64,000 nt of DNA from Adiantum capillus-veneris. Taxonomy: Eukaryota; Streptophyta; Polypodiopsida; Polypodiales; Pteridaceae. Shown here piece by piece: positions 21,875 to 34,175 of the stretch. The translations under genes were made by a program, and so were the position numbers. Positions within the stretch are counted from its first letter, which is position 1; every line of letters begins with the position of its first letter. The notes beneath the pieces were generated by a model. It saw only the letters and a list, made by a program, of their open reading frames with translations. It did not search any database and was not told where the DNA came from. The stretch covers positions 19,588,951 through 19,652,950 of the forward strand of contig CM043948.1 of assembly GCA_014529385.2 (NCBI GenBank), read 5' to 3'.

Positions 21875-24224
21875 CTCAGGTTGCTTTGAAATGTATCGGC
21901 AGTGATGATCAATAAAACACAATTATATATGTAAGAAAGAGAGAGAAGGGGGAGGGGGTGCTTGTTGCATTAATACCTTCTTACAAATCTGTCATGACCA
22001 ATCAAAGTGAGATTAGTATTTGTTCAACATAGATTGAGTAAATTACACCACAACACATCACAAGAAAAGCCACCCCAATCACTGTCTTAAGGCTAGGGGA
22101 GTCCTCTCCACCTTGTTGCCCTCTTACACTATGTGGGATTTATGGCTAAATTGATGACAACACCTAGAGACAAGCTATCAAGAACTTAAAGAAAACACCA
22201 AGACACTTACACATCATTGTTGTCCATTACTTCACGTTGGAAGAGAGACAAAGTATCCAAGATTAGTCCAAATCCACCCTCCTTGATTCAGCAAATGTTG
22301 GGCTTACACTAGTAGGAGAAATGATAGATTTCCTTCTCTCAATTGAATGATCACTCTCTCTTACAATGTCATAGAGATCCCTTGCTAATCACCCCTAATA
22401 CAACACATGCATATGTATAAGACAATGAGCTTACACTCAAGAGCTCTTCTAGAGAGGTTGAGCTTGGCTTCTCAAGCTATAGCATAGTGCTCTTGCTTAT
22501 GGCTCTCCCCTTTTGTGCTAGCTACACCCTTCTTTTATAGTAATTTTGAGGGCTAGGGTTACTCCTCTAACCATGTTTGGGTTAGATTTTCAGCACTTAT
22601 CTAATATCTTTTGCTTTGGAATTATCATGAAGTTGGTGGGGATAGATGAAGAAGAGAGAGAGAGAGAGGAGAGAGAAGTGGAGGTGATAGGACTTTTCAT
22701 AGTAGGTTAGTGTTACTAAATTAGTAGAGTAGTATTTTTATTGATTTACAAATGGAATTGGATATTTACAATGGGAGTATCCATGTAGGATACAAATAAG
22801 GAAGAAAAAACTCTTAATAGATAAGAAAATATGGATTTCTTACAATGTTGATGCTCCAAGTGTCTTGAGTAGGGTCAATTTTGACACTTGTTGACGATCC
22901 ACTAGCTTTGACGGTACATTTTTTCTCCACTCTTGACCTTCCTTGGGAGCCAAGGTAATTGAATATGAGTAATCAATCAACATGGTGCTGTCTTTCAAGA
23001 GAAGAGGGTGAATTTTGTGGTTTTTTTTTATAGATATGGGTAATATGGAAGAGAAAAAATGAGAGTAGGTGGTCAATTTTGGAATGGAAGTGTGTGTAGG
23101 AGACATGAGTTCACCATGGTTTCTCTTATTGTTCAAGGTTGTGAAGAAGGTGAGTAGGGTGCAGAGAGGTGGGGATGATGAGTGGAGAAGTGTGTGTGAA
23201 AGAGGAAATTGATAAAGTGGAAGAGGCAGTGTGGCTGCATAGCATGGGCAAACTGGGTCCACCAATAAAATCATAGCTCACAGCTCGTAGCTCAAATAAA
23301 TATAAAGAAAATTTGAAGTAAATATTCAGGACACGATCTACAACTTTTGTTTGTATCACCTTTTCAAACTCGGAGAGAAAGTGACCTTTAAAAATTCAGC
23401 AAAACCGACTGTCTTTTTCCACTGCACAAAGTCCTTGTGGGGTCCTTCTTTGGATGATTCTTTTGAATGCCTCCAAGAGTGAGCCCTCCATAGTGCATGC
23501 ATGCATGCCACATACCCTTGACCTTATTTGGTATCTCATGAATAGTACAACTAAGGAAATTTAATATTGAGGGGTCTAAAAAAATATGTACATGTAAAAT
23601 ATAAATAATATAGGTGGAAAAAATATAAAGGGGTCAAAATAAATCTCTCTCATTATAAGTCTACCATAAAAAGATGAAGATTTTTGGTGCTTTAATTTAT
23701 GAGAGTAATAGAGAATAGATGTAGGAAGGAAAAAAATCACAATAGTGAAAAAATATACACATAAATAAAACTAGTTTTTTTGGATTTTTGTTGGGATGGA
23801 GTTACCCCAAAAATAAGAGAAGCTTACATGAAATTATTTCTTTATGGAATAAAGATTATTGTCAGAAAGATTGTGGTAATGGTGACTCAATGTACATAGC
23901 ATAAATAACACACACCCAAGTATAAATATTTAAATAAATACCAAAATAATTATGAAAAATCCTTATATCTAGGCCCTATATACAATGAAATATTTACACA
24001 CAAAGAGGCCATAATATACCTTTTTGTTCATTTTTTTAAATTTTTTGGCTCAACTAGCCCAGTGACTAGCTAATTGAGGGTTTTTAAGAAAATATGGGGA
24101 AAGTCCCCTAACTCACACACGCCTATGTACAGTGAAATGGTAGGGATAGCCACAGTGTTTGAGTGATTTTGGTAGGGTGAGGTAGCTCACTATGGAAATT
24201 TGAATAGCCAAAAAAGGGCTATCA
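21618..24224 (-). repeat. Element C 3' LTR
   Basis: Reads TGATAGCC to CCTCA on the - strand. It aligns with 31536-34171, with a few indels, for example in the CATGCATG region near 23500. A (GA)n tract lies close to its U5 end. Open frames at 22840-23359 are LTR sequence without a known product. Confidence 0.92.
21793..21872. repeat. (GA)n microsatellite in the C 3' LTR
   Basis: About 80 bases of GA. The partner LTR has a shorter one at 31691-31759. Confidence 0.95.
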
Positions 24225-24240
24225 TTAGCCTTCCCCCGGA
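24225..24240 (-). other. Element C polypurine tract
   Basis: On the - strand CCGGGGGAAGGCTAA directly precedes the TGATAGCC LTR start. Confidence 0.8.
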
Positions 24241-24371
24241 TGATGGTATGTTGATGTACCATCATAGAGCATCTTTTCCAAAGAGAGTGCTTCACAGTCC
24301 TTGACAAGATCTTCATCGTTTGGCCCCTTGGCATTTTGGCTCGAGTTACACTCATGCTTCATGGAACAATA

Positions 24372-25700
24372 CTTACATGAGATAGCTGTCCTTTGACAGA
24401 TCTTTGGTAGATTCTTTGGTAGAAGGCGACTCAAATAGGACTTCAAACGATAACCATTTACCTTCCTAGAGTGATCTTTCCCATTCAAGTCCATAAGTTG
24501 ATAGTAACTCGAATTGAAAGCCTTCTTAACTATGTATGGCCCCTGCCATCTAGTTTCAAATTTGGCATCAAAACGATTATTGAGTCGATTGTCATACCTT
24601 AGCACAAGATCTCCTTCATTGATGCCTTTGTCCTTTAGTTTCTTGTCAAGCTTCTCCTTCGTCTGCGTAGCTTTCCTCTTTTAGCACTCGTATGTTGCTT
24701 CTCTTTTCCACTCAAGCCAGCTAAGGTAAGAAGTCGATCCATCCATGCTTCGTGATTGATCATCTTTTGCTGCTTTGCCATGAAGTCGCATTGTTGGAAT
24801 GTTGAGCTCAATTGGTTGTAAAGCCTTTGACCATAGACCCAATGAAATGGTGTACACTCCGTGGCTTCCCTATATGTGGTTCGATACGCCCACAAGGCAC
24901 CATCCAAGAAGTCATCCCACAACTTTGTCTTGTTTCTCACCATCTTTCTAATGATGCCTGCAATGACACCATTAGCTTTTTCTACTAGACTATTTGACTG
25001 GGGATAGTAGGGTGTATTGTGGCAATGTAGAATGTGAAGTTCTTCAAAGACTTCTGTGAGCAATCCCTTTCTAAACCCTGGACCATTATCAGAAACAATC
25101 TCCAAAGGTGTGCCAAATCTACAACAAATGTGAGTGTAGACAAATTTTCTCACTGTCCTCTCATTTACCTTTTCCACACTTTGTGCTTCCACCCACCTAG
25201 TCATATAGTCTATAGCCACTAGAATGTAGAGTTTACCATTTTTTGTCCTAGGCAGAGGACCTATAGCATCAATGCCACACTTTTCAAAGGGTCCATTTGC
25301 AAGCACGATTTGCCTTGGACCATAAACCAATCTTCTATTCCCATTTACCTGACAATTGTGACAACTTTTACACCAATGTTGTACATCCACATGCATACTT
25401 GGCCAAACATACCCCGCAAGAAAAATCTTCTTTACAATTGACTCTTGGGCAAAATGACCACCACATGCCTCTTCATGCAAACCTTTTAGAATGGCTGGAA
25501 TTTCCTTGATAGTTGGTACTCTTCTGCATACTCGATCCTTCCCTCTTTGATAGAGGGATCCTTCTAGGAAGAAATACGCACTTGCCTTTTTCATGAGTCT
25601 CCTCTTCTGAGCCTTCGTGAAGTCTTGTGGAAACTCACCCTCCAAAATGTAGCTAATAATGGGAGTCAATGACTCGAATCCCTGGTATCTCAGTTTCTTG
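24372..25700 (-). pseudogene. Element C integrase
   Basis: On the - strand: HHCC region (HFAQESIVKKIFLAGYVW, WCKSCHNCQ), core acidic residues in KCGIDAIGPLP, IVSDNGPGFRKG and SNSLVEKANGVI, then WAYRTTYREATECTPF. A frameshift at about 24690 moves the reading to a C-terminal part (LRYDNRLNNRFDAKF, RWQGPYIVKKAF). There is no chromodomain, as in B1. The enzyme would insert cDNA into the chromosome. The core is open; the tail is out of phase. Confidence 0.85.
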
Positions 25701-26678
25701 ACAGTTGCTGCCACTATGATGACCTGCACTTCTTTCTCAACACATGTAACTACTTGCTGTGCAAGTAAATCGGCATCTTCATTCCGTTTCCTAGGAATAT
25801 GATATAGTTGCACTTCTTCAAATTGATTAAAAAATCTACGAATGGCATGAAATTTTGTCCTTAGTCTTTCATTCTTGCATGCCCAAATGCCTAAAATTTT
25901 CTTCACAATGAGAAGTGCATCCCGTTTTACCATGAGACATTGTATACCTTGGCCAATGCATATCTTTAAACCATAAAGTAGTGTGTCATATTCTCCTTCA
26001 TTGTTGCTACTTGAACCTGGTAGATTGACCTTCTCTTTCATGAACACCTCCCCACTTGGGTTGAGCAACACTAGCCCTCCCCCTTCTCTTTCATGAACAC
26101 CTCCCCACTTGGGTTGAGCAACACTAGCCCTCCCCCTTCTTTTCTTGTGGCTCGTCGAAAAGCTCCATCAAAGAACAAGGTAAAAGCATTACGGATATTT
26201 TTTGGTGGTGGCAGTGGTAGGGTCTTTATTTCAAGGACCCTTATCTCCTTCTCGTGTACCCTACAAGTAAGGATCCCTCCCAATTGTGCACGCACACTAT
26301 CTTCCACCTTGAAAGAGTATTGGAACTCTTGCAGCTCCATAATCCACTTTGAGATCCTAGTACTAAGATTCATTTGAGATGACACCCAAGGGAACAAATT
26401 TTTCTGCAGTGAGAAGTACAAAAGGTTTTGGTAGCAGGTAGGATCTAAACTTTCTCACCACAAACATGAGAGAAAGCATCATGAGTTCTGCTTCTGTGTA
26501 GCCTCTCTCCAAAGCATTCATAACCCTACTAGCAAAGTAGATGGGTCGCATCCTGGTACTGTGGGGATCTTGTTGTAGCAACACAGCACCAATTGTTTCG
26601 TTTCCAATAGTAGAGCTAACAAAGAATGCGTACTCCCAACAAGGAGGCATGAGTGTTGGTAGCTTTGACAAAATGACT
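25701..26678 (-). pseudogene. Element C RNase H and archaeal-type RNase H
   Basis: Reading down from the TTAA insertion: RNase H with the degenerate FFVSSTIGNETIGAVLLQQD and RPIYFASRVMNALE, then a stop at about 26421, FKVEDSVRAQLGGILTC, and the second, archaeal-type RNase H with LFFDGAFRRATRKEGGG, NNEGEYDTLLYGL and KRDALLIVKK (a GD to RD change). The aRNH is split by a 53-bp tandem duplication that shifts the frame at about 26084. The dual RNase H marks the Tat-like lineage. Confidence 0.85.
26031..26136. repeat. 53-bp tandem duplication in aRNH
   Basis: TTCTCTTTCATGAACACCTC and the following bases of 26031-26083 are repeated at 26084-26136. Since 53 is not a multiple of three, it breaks the aRNH frame. 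Confidence 0.93.
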
Positions 26679-26682
26679 TTAA

Positions 26683-28022
26683 CACTAGAATGGTAACCTA
26701 ACAAGACATAAAAGTGTCCTTTCAGGGTTTTGGGAAAAAATTCCAAAACCATAGTAGATCCACTCATTTTGAAAAATCCTTTCATGAGCTTATAGTTCAA
26801 TAACTACTACATATGGAAAAAATGAGAAACTTGTAATTTTTCTCATCCCTTGGTCACTACAAGCCTTCAAAGTTGATGGACCAGTGCATTTTGCCCAAAA
26901 CAGCAATTTCTTATGGTTGATTGCATATAAATAAGACTAGGTATTTTTGTAGGACATGAGATAAAATGCCCCGTTAACTTCAATGGGTTGGTGACCAAAA
27001 CATATGGTTGCTTTTACCTCACTAATTTTTTTTTGGTAAAAAAAAAAGGTACAAAAAGTTGCATTTTTGCCATTCTACGGACCTATCATCAAAGTTTCTA
27101 TAGTCACGCTCAATACAGATACTATATACATGTTTTCTTAGTTTCCTTTGGGCCTTTGAATTCAAAAGGAGCCATGGAGCATGTGAAAAGGATAATGGAT
27201 CTCTTACAATTGGAACCTTGGGGGCAATGATAAAGTGCTAAATACAGCAAACATGAAAAAACTGGGTTTAGCATTATGACCTCTAGAAACCCATAAAAAC
27301 TACTCAATATCTAGCCAAGTTTGTAGTCTATGATTAGATATGGTTACTACCTACAAAATACACACAATTGGCCTAAGAAACTAGCAATGTTGATAAAGTT
27401 ATACTTGCTACTCTAAAATGTATCGTATTCTTCAGCAACAATCAAAAAACTCAACCATCATCATATACTATGCTATATAGCATATTAGGTCCCCCAAAAC
27501 TCAAGGAAGATTAGCTTTATGTTATACATTACACTTACACAATCAAAATTGAATTTGAATATCAAGAAAGCCACCTAAAAAATCATAAAAGTGCTAATTT
27601 TGGCCAAAAAACATGATTATGCAATTCTTATAAATTGGTCGTAACTTTTAATTTTAACACTTAGCTCTCCCTACAAGCATCAAAACATGGTGAGAACTAT
27701 GAAGGCCTAACCTCTAGCCATCTAAACCTCACAAACATGAAGTTTAGAGTGGTATAGTTGCCAAAATTTGAAAAAAGGCCAAAAACAGGACCCGTTTTTT
27801 CACACAATTTAGGTTCAAAAATGTTGTGAAAGAGAAAGGTTAATGGTAAGATCGATACTAAAAACAAAATGCTAAGTTTTTTTCAGCTCATAAGGCAACT
27901 TTGTGGATATATAGCACCTAGAAATTCATTTTCATACTCTTCAAATAATTCAAGCAAAATGGTCACTTAATAGGACACAAAAGTGTCGAAGGACATAAAA
28001 GTGTCCTGTTACCATTCTAGTG
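26683..28022. mobile_element. piggyBac-like non-autonomous DNA transposon (TTAA)
   Basis: A 1340-bp insert begins CACTAGAATGGTAAC and ends with its exact reverse complement, giving 15-bp perfect terminal inverted repeats. It is flanked by TTAA at 26679-26682 and 28023-28026. Subterminal near-palindromes GGACATAAAAGTGTCC occur near both ends, twice at the right. Removing it with one TTAA joins the element C RNase H reading without gap. TTAA targets and C-A/C-CTAG termini are hallmarks of the piggyBac superfamily. The inner sequence is AT-rich with no transposase-like frame; the 80-codon frame at 26988 is not recognisable. Confidence 0.85.
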
Positions 28023-28026
28023 TTAA

Positions 28027-29311
28027 TGCTACAAAATTACTCTTCAAGCTCATCAGACCATGCAAATTCTACTTGTTGTGTCAACTTTTGCAAAGGATGA
28101 AGCAACTCCGAAGCTAAGTGAATAAAGCGTGACATATACTTCACCTTTTGAATGAATGAGATGACCTCTTTGAGATTCTTGGGTGATGGGAGCTCAATAA
28201 GAGCCTTTTCCTTTGAAGGATCCACCTCAATGCCTTTATAGGAAACCATGTGACCAAGCAATATCACTTCATCTTCACCTATGTGACACTTGTCGGGGTT
28301 GAGTTGACCTCTCATGTCATAGAGATTTTTTAAACCTTCTTCTACCCTTTGTGGATGCAATGATTTTGAGCTATAAATGCAAAAATCATCAATAAAAACC
28401 CTAATGGACTTTCCAAAGAATGCTTGAAACACCATGTTCATGAAGCGTTGGAAAGTTGCAGGAGCATTTGTCAGACCAAATGGCATGACTCTAAAATCAT
28501 AACAACCCCAAGGGGTGATGAAGGTTGTTTTCAACTGATCTTCCAATGCGATACCTATTTGAAAGTAACCCGAGTAGCCATCACACATAGTATACTTCTC
28601 ATGACCAGCTACCTCATTTAGTATCTCATCCTGAAATGGGAGGGGAAAGTGATCTCTTTTTGTTGCCTCATTGAGTGGTCGGTAATCCACACACACCCTC
28701 CACTTGCCGTTTTTCTTAGGAGTGACAACAACGGGAGAGACCCACTCTGAATTCTCCACTGGATAAATGAAACCTGCTACTAGAAGCTTTCTTACCTCCT
28801 TGAGTAAAGCATGATCCTTGATGACGCCTAGCCTTCGTAGCTTCTGAGCCTTAGGTGTGGCCTCTGGCTTCAACTCAATTTTGTATTGATGAACAACATC
28901 TACTCCATGCACATTGGTGTAGTCTTTAGCAAAAAGTCTAGGAAATTTCCTTAACACGGCTTTGAGCTCCTCTCTTTCATCCTTTGTAAGTGTTGTAGAT
29001 AACATACCTTCTAGCATTCTTTCATCTTCCACTTTTTGGTTCTCTTGGGAACCTACCTCTTCCAAACTTGAGCAAGAGGTCTCTTGGTTGTTTGGCTTAA
29101 ACCTTACCCCCATGACTTCAATGGAAGACTCCTCTTCAGTAATGCTACCGTTACTTTCTCCTTCTGAAGTGCTATCAATCGAGCCTTCCTCCGTCTCACT
29201 TTGAAATGATTCTTCATGGAGCTCCTCTTGGCATTGCTCCTTCATGTCAAAGACAACCTTCTTATGATTTTCATTCCTGCAAATTATCTTTCCACTCTCC
29301 CAATCCTGCAA
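28027..29311 (-). pseudogene. Element C reverse transcriptase
   Basis: An acidic E/S-rich linker, then RT with KLRRLGVIKDHALLKEV, WVSPVVVTPKKNGKWRVC, CDGYSGYFQIGIALED, MPFGLTNAPATFQRFM and the catalytic FIDDFCIYS, then HMVSYKGIEVDPSKEKAL. The frame is open for 424 codons up to a stop just before the TTAA insert (SDELEE then TAA). It is in phase with gag-protease, separated only by TGA at 29315-29317 (B1 has glycine there), so that stop looks like a mutation. It would make cDNA; its partner RNase H lies beyond the transposon. Confidence 0.88.
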
Positions 29312-29314
29312 AGC

Positions 29315-31012
29315 TCATATTTTCATTAGCCATGGTCTTCCTAGGATAAATGGGTAACCATTTACTTTAGTAGACATGACATAGAAATCCACTGCCTTCT
29401 TAATGCCAAAGGCCTCCAAAAAAACATTTTTACAAATGCCTACGCACCTAGCCTTGCTATTGTTTGCCATCTTGACTTTAATTTCAGGTGTCTCATGGAT
29501 GTGCATGCCTAGGCTTTGCATGAGTCCCTCTGTCATGATGCAAATTTGTGCGCCCCCATCCACTAGACCTTTCCTAACCAATCTTCCTTCGATGTAAAAA
29601 TCTAGCAAAGGTGTAATATCCTCCTTCATTTCAGCTTGTGCAATTTTTACAACAGGCACACTCTCTTTTACCTTTCTCCTAATGATAACTGCCTTTGTTA
29701 AATCCCTTCTAACTTGTGGACATAATACAAGGAATTGAGGCCATGAAATATCAGGACCCTTACCTCGCATGTCTTCCAACAGGTTGTATGGAGCCATAGC
29801 ATGTCCAAGAGAGAAGTCTTGGAGATTGATACGACGTCGAGTCCTCTTAGCTTCCTTGGTCTCCTTTGCCTTCTTGCCTTGTCCATGGTCACTCTGTGAT
29901 GTGACACCTTCTTTCTCTTTACCCTTCCCTCGGCCATGTTTAATGCCATTTTCTTCCATGTAAACCTCATTTGAATTTGTCACCTCTACCACATGCACAT
30001 TTGGATCTGGCAAAGGTGGAACTCCTTCTACCCCTTGTGGAGGTGGTCTTGGTCCATTTGTTCTTTGTAGAAACCTTGGTTGTTGACCAGTTCCTTCACC
30101 TGCATTCATCACTGGGTAATTCAAGTTAGGTCTCCCTGGCTCCCCACGGGGCCAAGCACAATTATACATCCCATGTCCAGACTCACCGCAATTCCAACAT
30201 TGCAAGACTCTCCTAGATCGTGAATCTCGCTCTTCAGACTTCTTTGCTTGTCCCTTTGGACCTACAACTTATGCAAGATGAATTGACAGGCTGCTTAAAG
30301 ATTCATTTAACTTCTCAATCACTTACGCCGTTACCTCAGGAAGCTCCCTAGATGTTGATGCTTGTGACTTACCTTTGGGTCTAGGACCTTCTATTGGAAC
30401 CTCCCCCCTTAAGCACTTGAGTTTCCTATATTTCTCAGCAACACTAGTTTCAGCTGCATCAAAGGTAGAAAGTGCACCGGCCTCAACTTTTACCTTAAGG
30501 TCAGGAAAGAGTCCGGATATGAACCTCTCCTTCTTTAGAAATTCTGCACCATCACCAGGGTTAGCAACATTTTGTATCCATAGAGCCCAAAGACGTAGAA
30601 ACTCTTGCTTGTACAAGTAGTAGTCGTCTAAGTCTTTTTGCTTATGAGAAACAATGTCTTGCCATAGTTTTTTAGTGTTTTGGGGATCAAAGAAGTATTT
30701 CTTGAAACGATTCAAAACTTCTGTGTAATTCCCCTTAACTTCCTCAGGCAAAGAGTCAAACCAAGTGCTAGCATCTTTCTTAAGGACCACCTCAAACATT
30801 TCTAAACGTTCTTGATCAGTTACTATCCTCTTGATACAGCAACACATCTTGAAATTCGCTAAAAATAATTCTGCATCCTCTCCAGGATCTCCAAAGAAAA
30901 GAGGATATCCAGACATTTGGCGTTGGCTCTCCATTGAATTGATTTCAAAGTGACGCGTTTTTGTTTTTTCTTTCTTTAAAAGATTTACACAATAATATTT
31001 TCTAAATTGCAA
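29315..31012 (-). pseudogene. Element C gag-protease
   Basis: On the - strand: a capsid-like part with MSGYPLFFGDPGEDAELF, RFKKYFFDPQNTKKLWQDI and KKERFISGLFPDLKVKV (to about 30323), a stop and shift, then the knuckle CWNCGESGHGMYNC (about 30200-30160). A P-rich and K/R-rich linker follows, then a retropepsin with LVDGGAQICIMTEG and FILGRPWL. The DGG triad is shared with B1, so it may be a true lineage variant. The frame ends in TGA at 29315-29317. Confidence 0.85.
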
Positions 31013-31515
31013 TCTATTCTACAACAAAATAAAAATATTCACATCAATGACCCATGATAATCAATGAGAGGTAGGATGACAGGGTTTGGTGACGCGAGGA
31101 TTTCTCTTACTCTTTGACATGAACACCATACGTTGTTGAAAATGGATTTTTCTACTAATTGTGATGTTTACTCTAATGTGTGGAGTGAAATGGAAGGGAA
31201 AAACCTCAATTCCTGGGCCATTGTCCATGGTCCATGCATGCCCTAATTCTTTTAAAAAAATATATATAGACGTCCAGACTAAGGTCGTACCTAATGAGAG
31301 GCAAAATAAAAGGATTTATTGAAGCGTTTATCTCGGCCAACCTAAGAGGACCTAAAATTCTACGAATTACACGTTGAAATTGCAACTTAGTACTAACAAT
31401 TATGTGTACCTTTTTCCTTGCAATGGGAATGAAGGGATCATACAAATTCTCGTGATTAATGCAAACTTCTTGACTATGCTAAAAGGTTGATCCTACACAA
31501 AAATACACAAGCCGT
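31013..31515 (-). other. Element C 5' leader
   Basis: A non-coding stretch between PBS and gag on the - strand. I see no motif and no match to the block shared by K1 and B1. Confidence 0.6.
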
Positions 31516-31532
31516 CCTCAATGGGAGAACCA
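31516..31532 (-). other. Element C candidate primer-binding site
   Basis: The - strand reads TGGTTCTCCCATTGAGG three bases after the 5' LTR end (CCTCA), close to the B1 site TGGTGCCCCCACTGAGG. Confidence 0.65.
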
Positions 31533-31535
31533 ATT

Positions 31536-31679
31536 TGAGGTGGTCCGGGGCGGGTAATAAGAAGAGTGGCCTCTAAGCACTGTTCTAGGCTCCTCTGCTG
31601 CTCAATTGAGTTGGGGTTGGAAAAAACAACAACACAAATTTGGGGCACCACCTAGTTTTGGATGCGAACTAGGACGCGT

Positions 31680-31761
<82 letters not shown>

Positions 31762-34171
31762 CGGGCTGCTTTGAAATGTATCGGCAGTGATGAAGCAAAC
31801 ACAATTATATATGTAAGAAAGAGAGAGAAGGGGGAGGGGGTGCTTGTTGCATTAATACCTTCTTACAAATCTGTCATATCAAAGTGAGATTAGTATTTGT
31901 TCAACATAGCTTGAGTAAATTCCACAACACATCACAAGAAAAGCCACCCAATCACTGTCTTAAGGCTAGGGGAGTCCTCTCCACCTTGTTGCCCTCTTAC
32001 AATATGTGGGATTTATGGCTAAATTGATGACAACACCTAAAGACAAGCTATCAAGAACTTAAAGAAAACACCAAGACACTTACACATCATTGTTGTCCAT
32101 TACTTCACGTTGGAAGAGAGACAAAGTATCCAAGATTAGTCCAAATCCACCCTCCTTGATTCAGCAAATGTTGGGCTTACACTAGTAGGAGAAATGATAG
32201 ATTTCCTTCTCTCAATTGAATGATCACTCTCTCTTACAATGTCATAGAGATCCCTTGCTAATCACCCCTAATACAACACATGCATATGTATAAGACAATG
32301 AGCTTACACTCAAGAGCTCTTCTAGAGAGGTTGAGCTTGGCTTCTCAAGCTATAGCATAGTGCTCTTGCTTATGGCTCTCCCCTTTTGTGCTAGCTACAC
32401 CCTTCTTTTATAGTAATTTTGAGGGCTAGGGTTACTCCTCTAACCATGTTTGGGTTAGATTTTCAGCACTTATCTAATATCTTTTGCTTTGGAATTATCA
32501 TGAAGTTGGTGGGGATAGATGAAGAAGAGAGAGAGAGAGAAGAGAAGTGGAGGTGATAGGACTTTTCATAGTAGGTTAGTGTTACTAAATTAGTAGAGTA
32601 GTATTTTTATTGATTTACAAATGGAATTGGATATTTACAATGGGAGTATCCATGTAGGATACAAATAAGGAAGAAAAAACTCTTAATAGGTAAGAAAATA
32701 TGGATTTCTTATAATGTTGGTGCTCCAAGTGTCTTGAGTAGGGTCAATTTTGACACTTGTTGACGGTCCACTAGCTTTGACGGTACGTTTTTTCTCCACT
32801 CTTGACCTTCCTTGGGAGCCAAGGTAATTGAATATGAGTAATCAATCAACATGGTGTTGTCTTTCAAGAGAAGAGGGTGAATTTTGTGGTTTTTTTGATA
32901 GATATGGGTAATATGGAAGAGAAAAAATGAGAATAGGTGGTCAATTTTGGAATGGAAGTGTGTGTAGGAGACATGAGTTCACCATGGTTTCTCTTATTCT
33001 TCAAGATTGAAAAAGGTGAGTAGGGGGCAGAGAGGAGTGGTGAGAGAGGTGGGGATGATGAGTGGAGAAGTGTGCGTGAAAGAGGAAAATGATAAAGTGG
33101 AAGAGGGAGTGTGGCTGCATAGCATAGGAAAACTGGCGTCCACCAATAAAATCATAGCTCATAGCTCGTAGCTCATAAAAATATGACAAAATTTGAGGTG
33201 AAAGTTCAGCACACGATCTACAACTTTTGTTTGTATCACCTTTTCAAATTTGGAGAGAAAGTGACCTTTAAAAACTCAGCAAGACCGACTATCTTTTTTC
33301 ACTACACAAAGTCCTTGTGGGTCCTTCTTTGGATGATTCTTTTGAATGCCTCCAAAAGAGAGCCCTCCATAGTGCATGCATGCATGCACTATGGAGGGCA
33401 TGCATGCATGTCACATAGCATGCCACATACCCTTGACCTTATTTGGTAGGTCTATAATTGAAGATATTGTTGAGATCATGATATAAATGACTAGTACAAC
33501 TAAGGAAATCAAACATTGAGGTGTCCAAAAAAATATGTACATGTAAAGATAAATAATATAGGTGGAAATAATATAAAGGGGTGAAAATAAATCTCTCTCA
33601 TTATAAGTCTACCATAAAAAGATGAATATTTTTGGTGTTCTAATTTATGAGATTAATAGAGAATAGATGGAGGAAGGAAAAAAATCACAATAGTGAAAAA
33701 ATATACACATAAATAAAACTAGTTTTTTTGGATTTTGGTTGCGATGGAGTTACACCAAAAATAAGAGAAGCTTGCATGAAATTATTTCTTTATGGAATAA
33801 AGAGTATGGTCAGAAAAATTGTGGTAATGGTGAGTCAATGTACATAGCATAAATAACACACACCTAAGTATAAATATTTAAATAAATACCAAAATAATTA
33901 TGAAAAATCCTTATATTTAGTCCCTATATGCAATGAAATATTTACACACAAAGAGGCAATAATATACCTTTTTGTTAATTTTTTAATTATTTTTTGGCTC
34001 AACTAGCCCAGTGACTAGCTAATTGAGGGTTTTAAGAAAATATGGGGAAAGTCTCCTAACTCACACACGCCTATGTACAGTGAAATGGTAGGGATAGCCA
34101 CAGTGTTTGGATGATTTTGGTAGGATCAGGTAGCTCACTATGGAAATTTGGATAGCCAAAAATGGCTATCA
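31536..34171 (-). repeat. Element C 5' LTR
   Basis: Partner of 21618-24224. It differs by point changes, a shorter GA tract (31691-31759) and an inverted insertion at 33363-33425 that makes a 36-bp palindrome. ATAT follows at 34172-34175. Confidence 0.92.
33363..33398. repeat. 36-bp perfect palindrome in the C 5' LTR
   Basis: CCCTCCATAGTGCATGCA is followed at once by its exact reverse complement. The partner LTR (about 23485-23510) has only one arm, so the second arm was added in this copy. Confidence 0.93.
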
Positions 34172-34175
34172 ATAT

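Larger units (their letters stand above)
21618..34171 (-). mobile_element. Element C: Tat-like Ty3/gypsy retrotransposon, minus strand
   Basis: LTRs of about 2.6 kb (21618-24224 and 31536-34171) enclose, on the - strand, PBS, gag, protease, RT, RNase H, aRNH, integrase and PPT. ATAT directly abuts both ends (21614-21617 and 34172-34175), and removal of the element with one ATAT restores the element A integrase reading exactly. A 4-bp duplication is one base short of the common 5 bp. C is interrupted by a TTAA-flanked DNA transposon at 26683-28022. Confidence 0.93.

Noticed and set aside
22840-23359. Frames of 77-144 codons on the - strand that could be a host gene
   Set aside because: They lie within the element C LTR and are not kept intact in its partner LTR.
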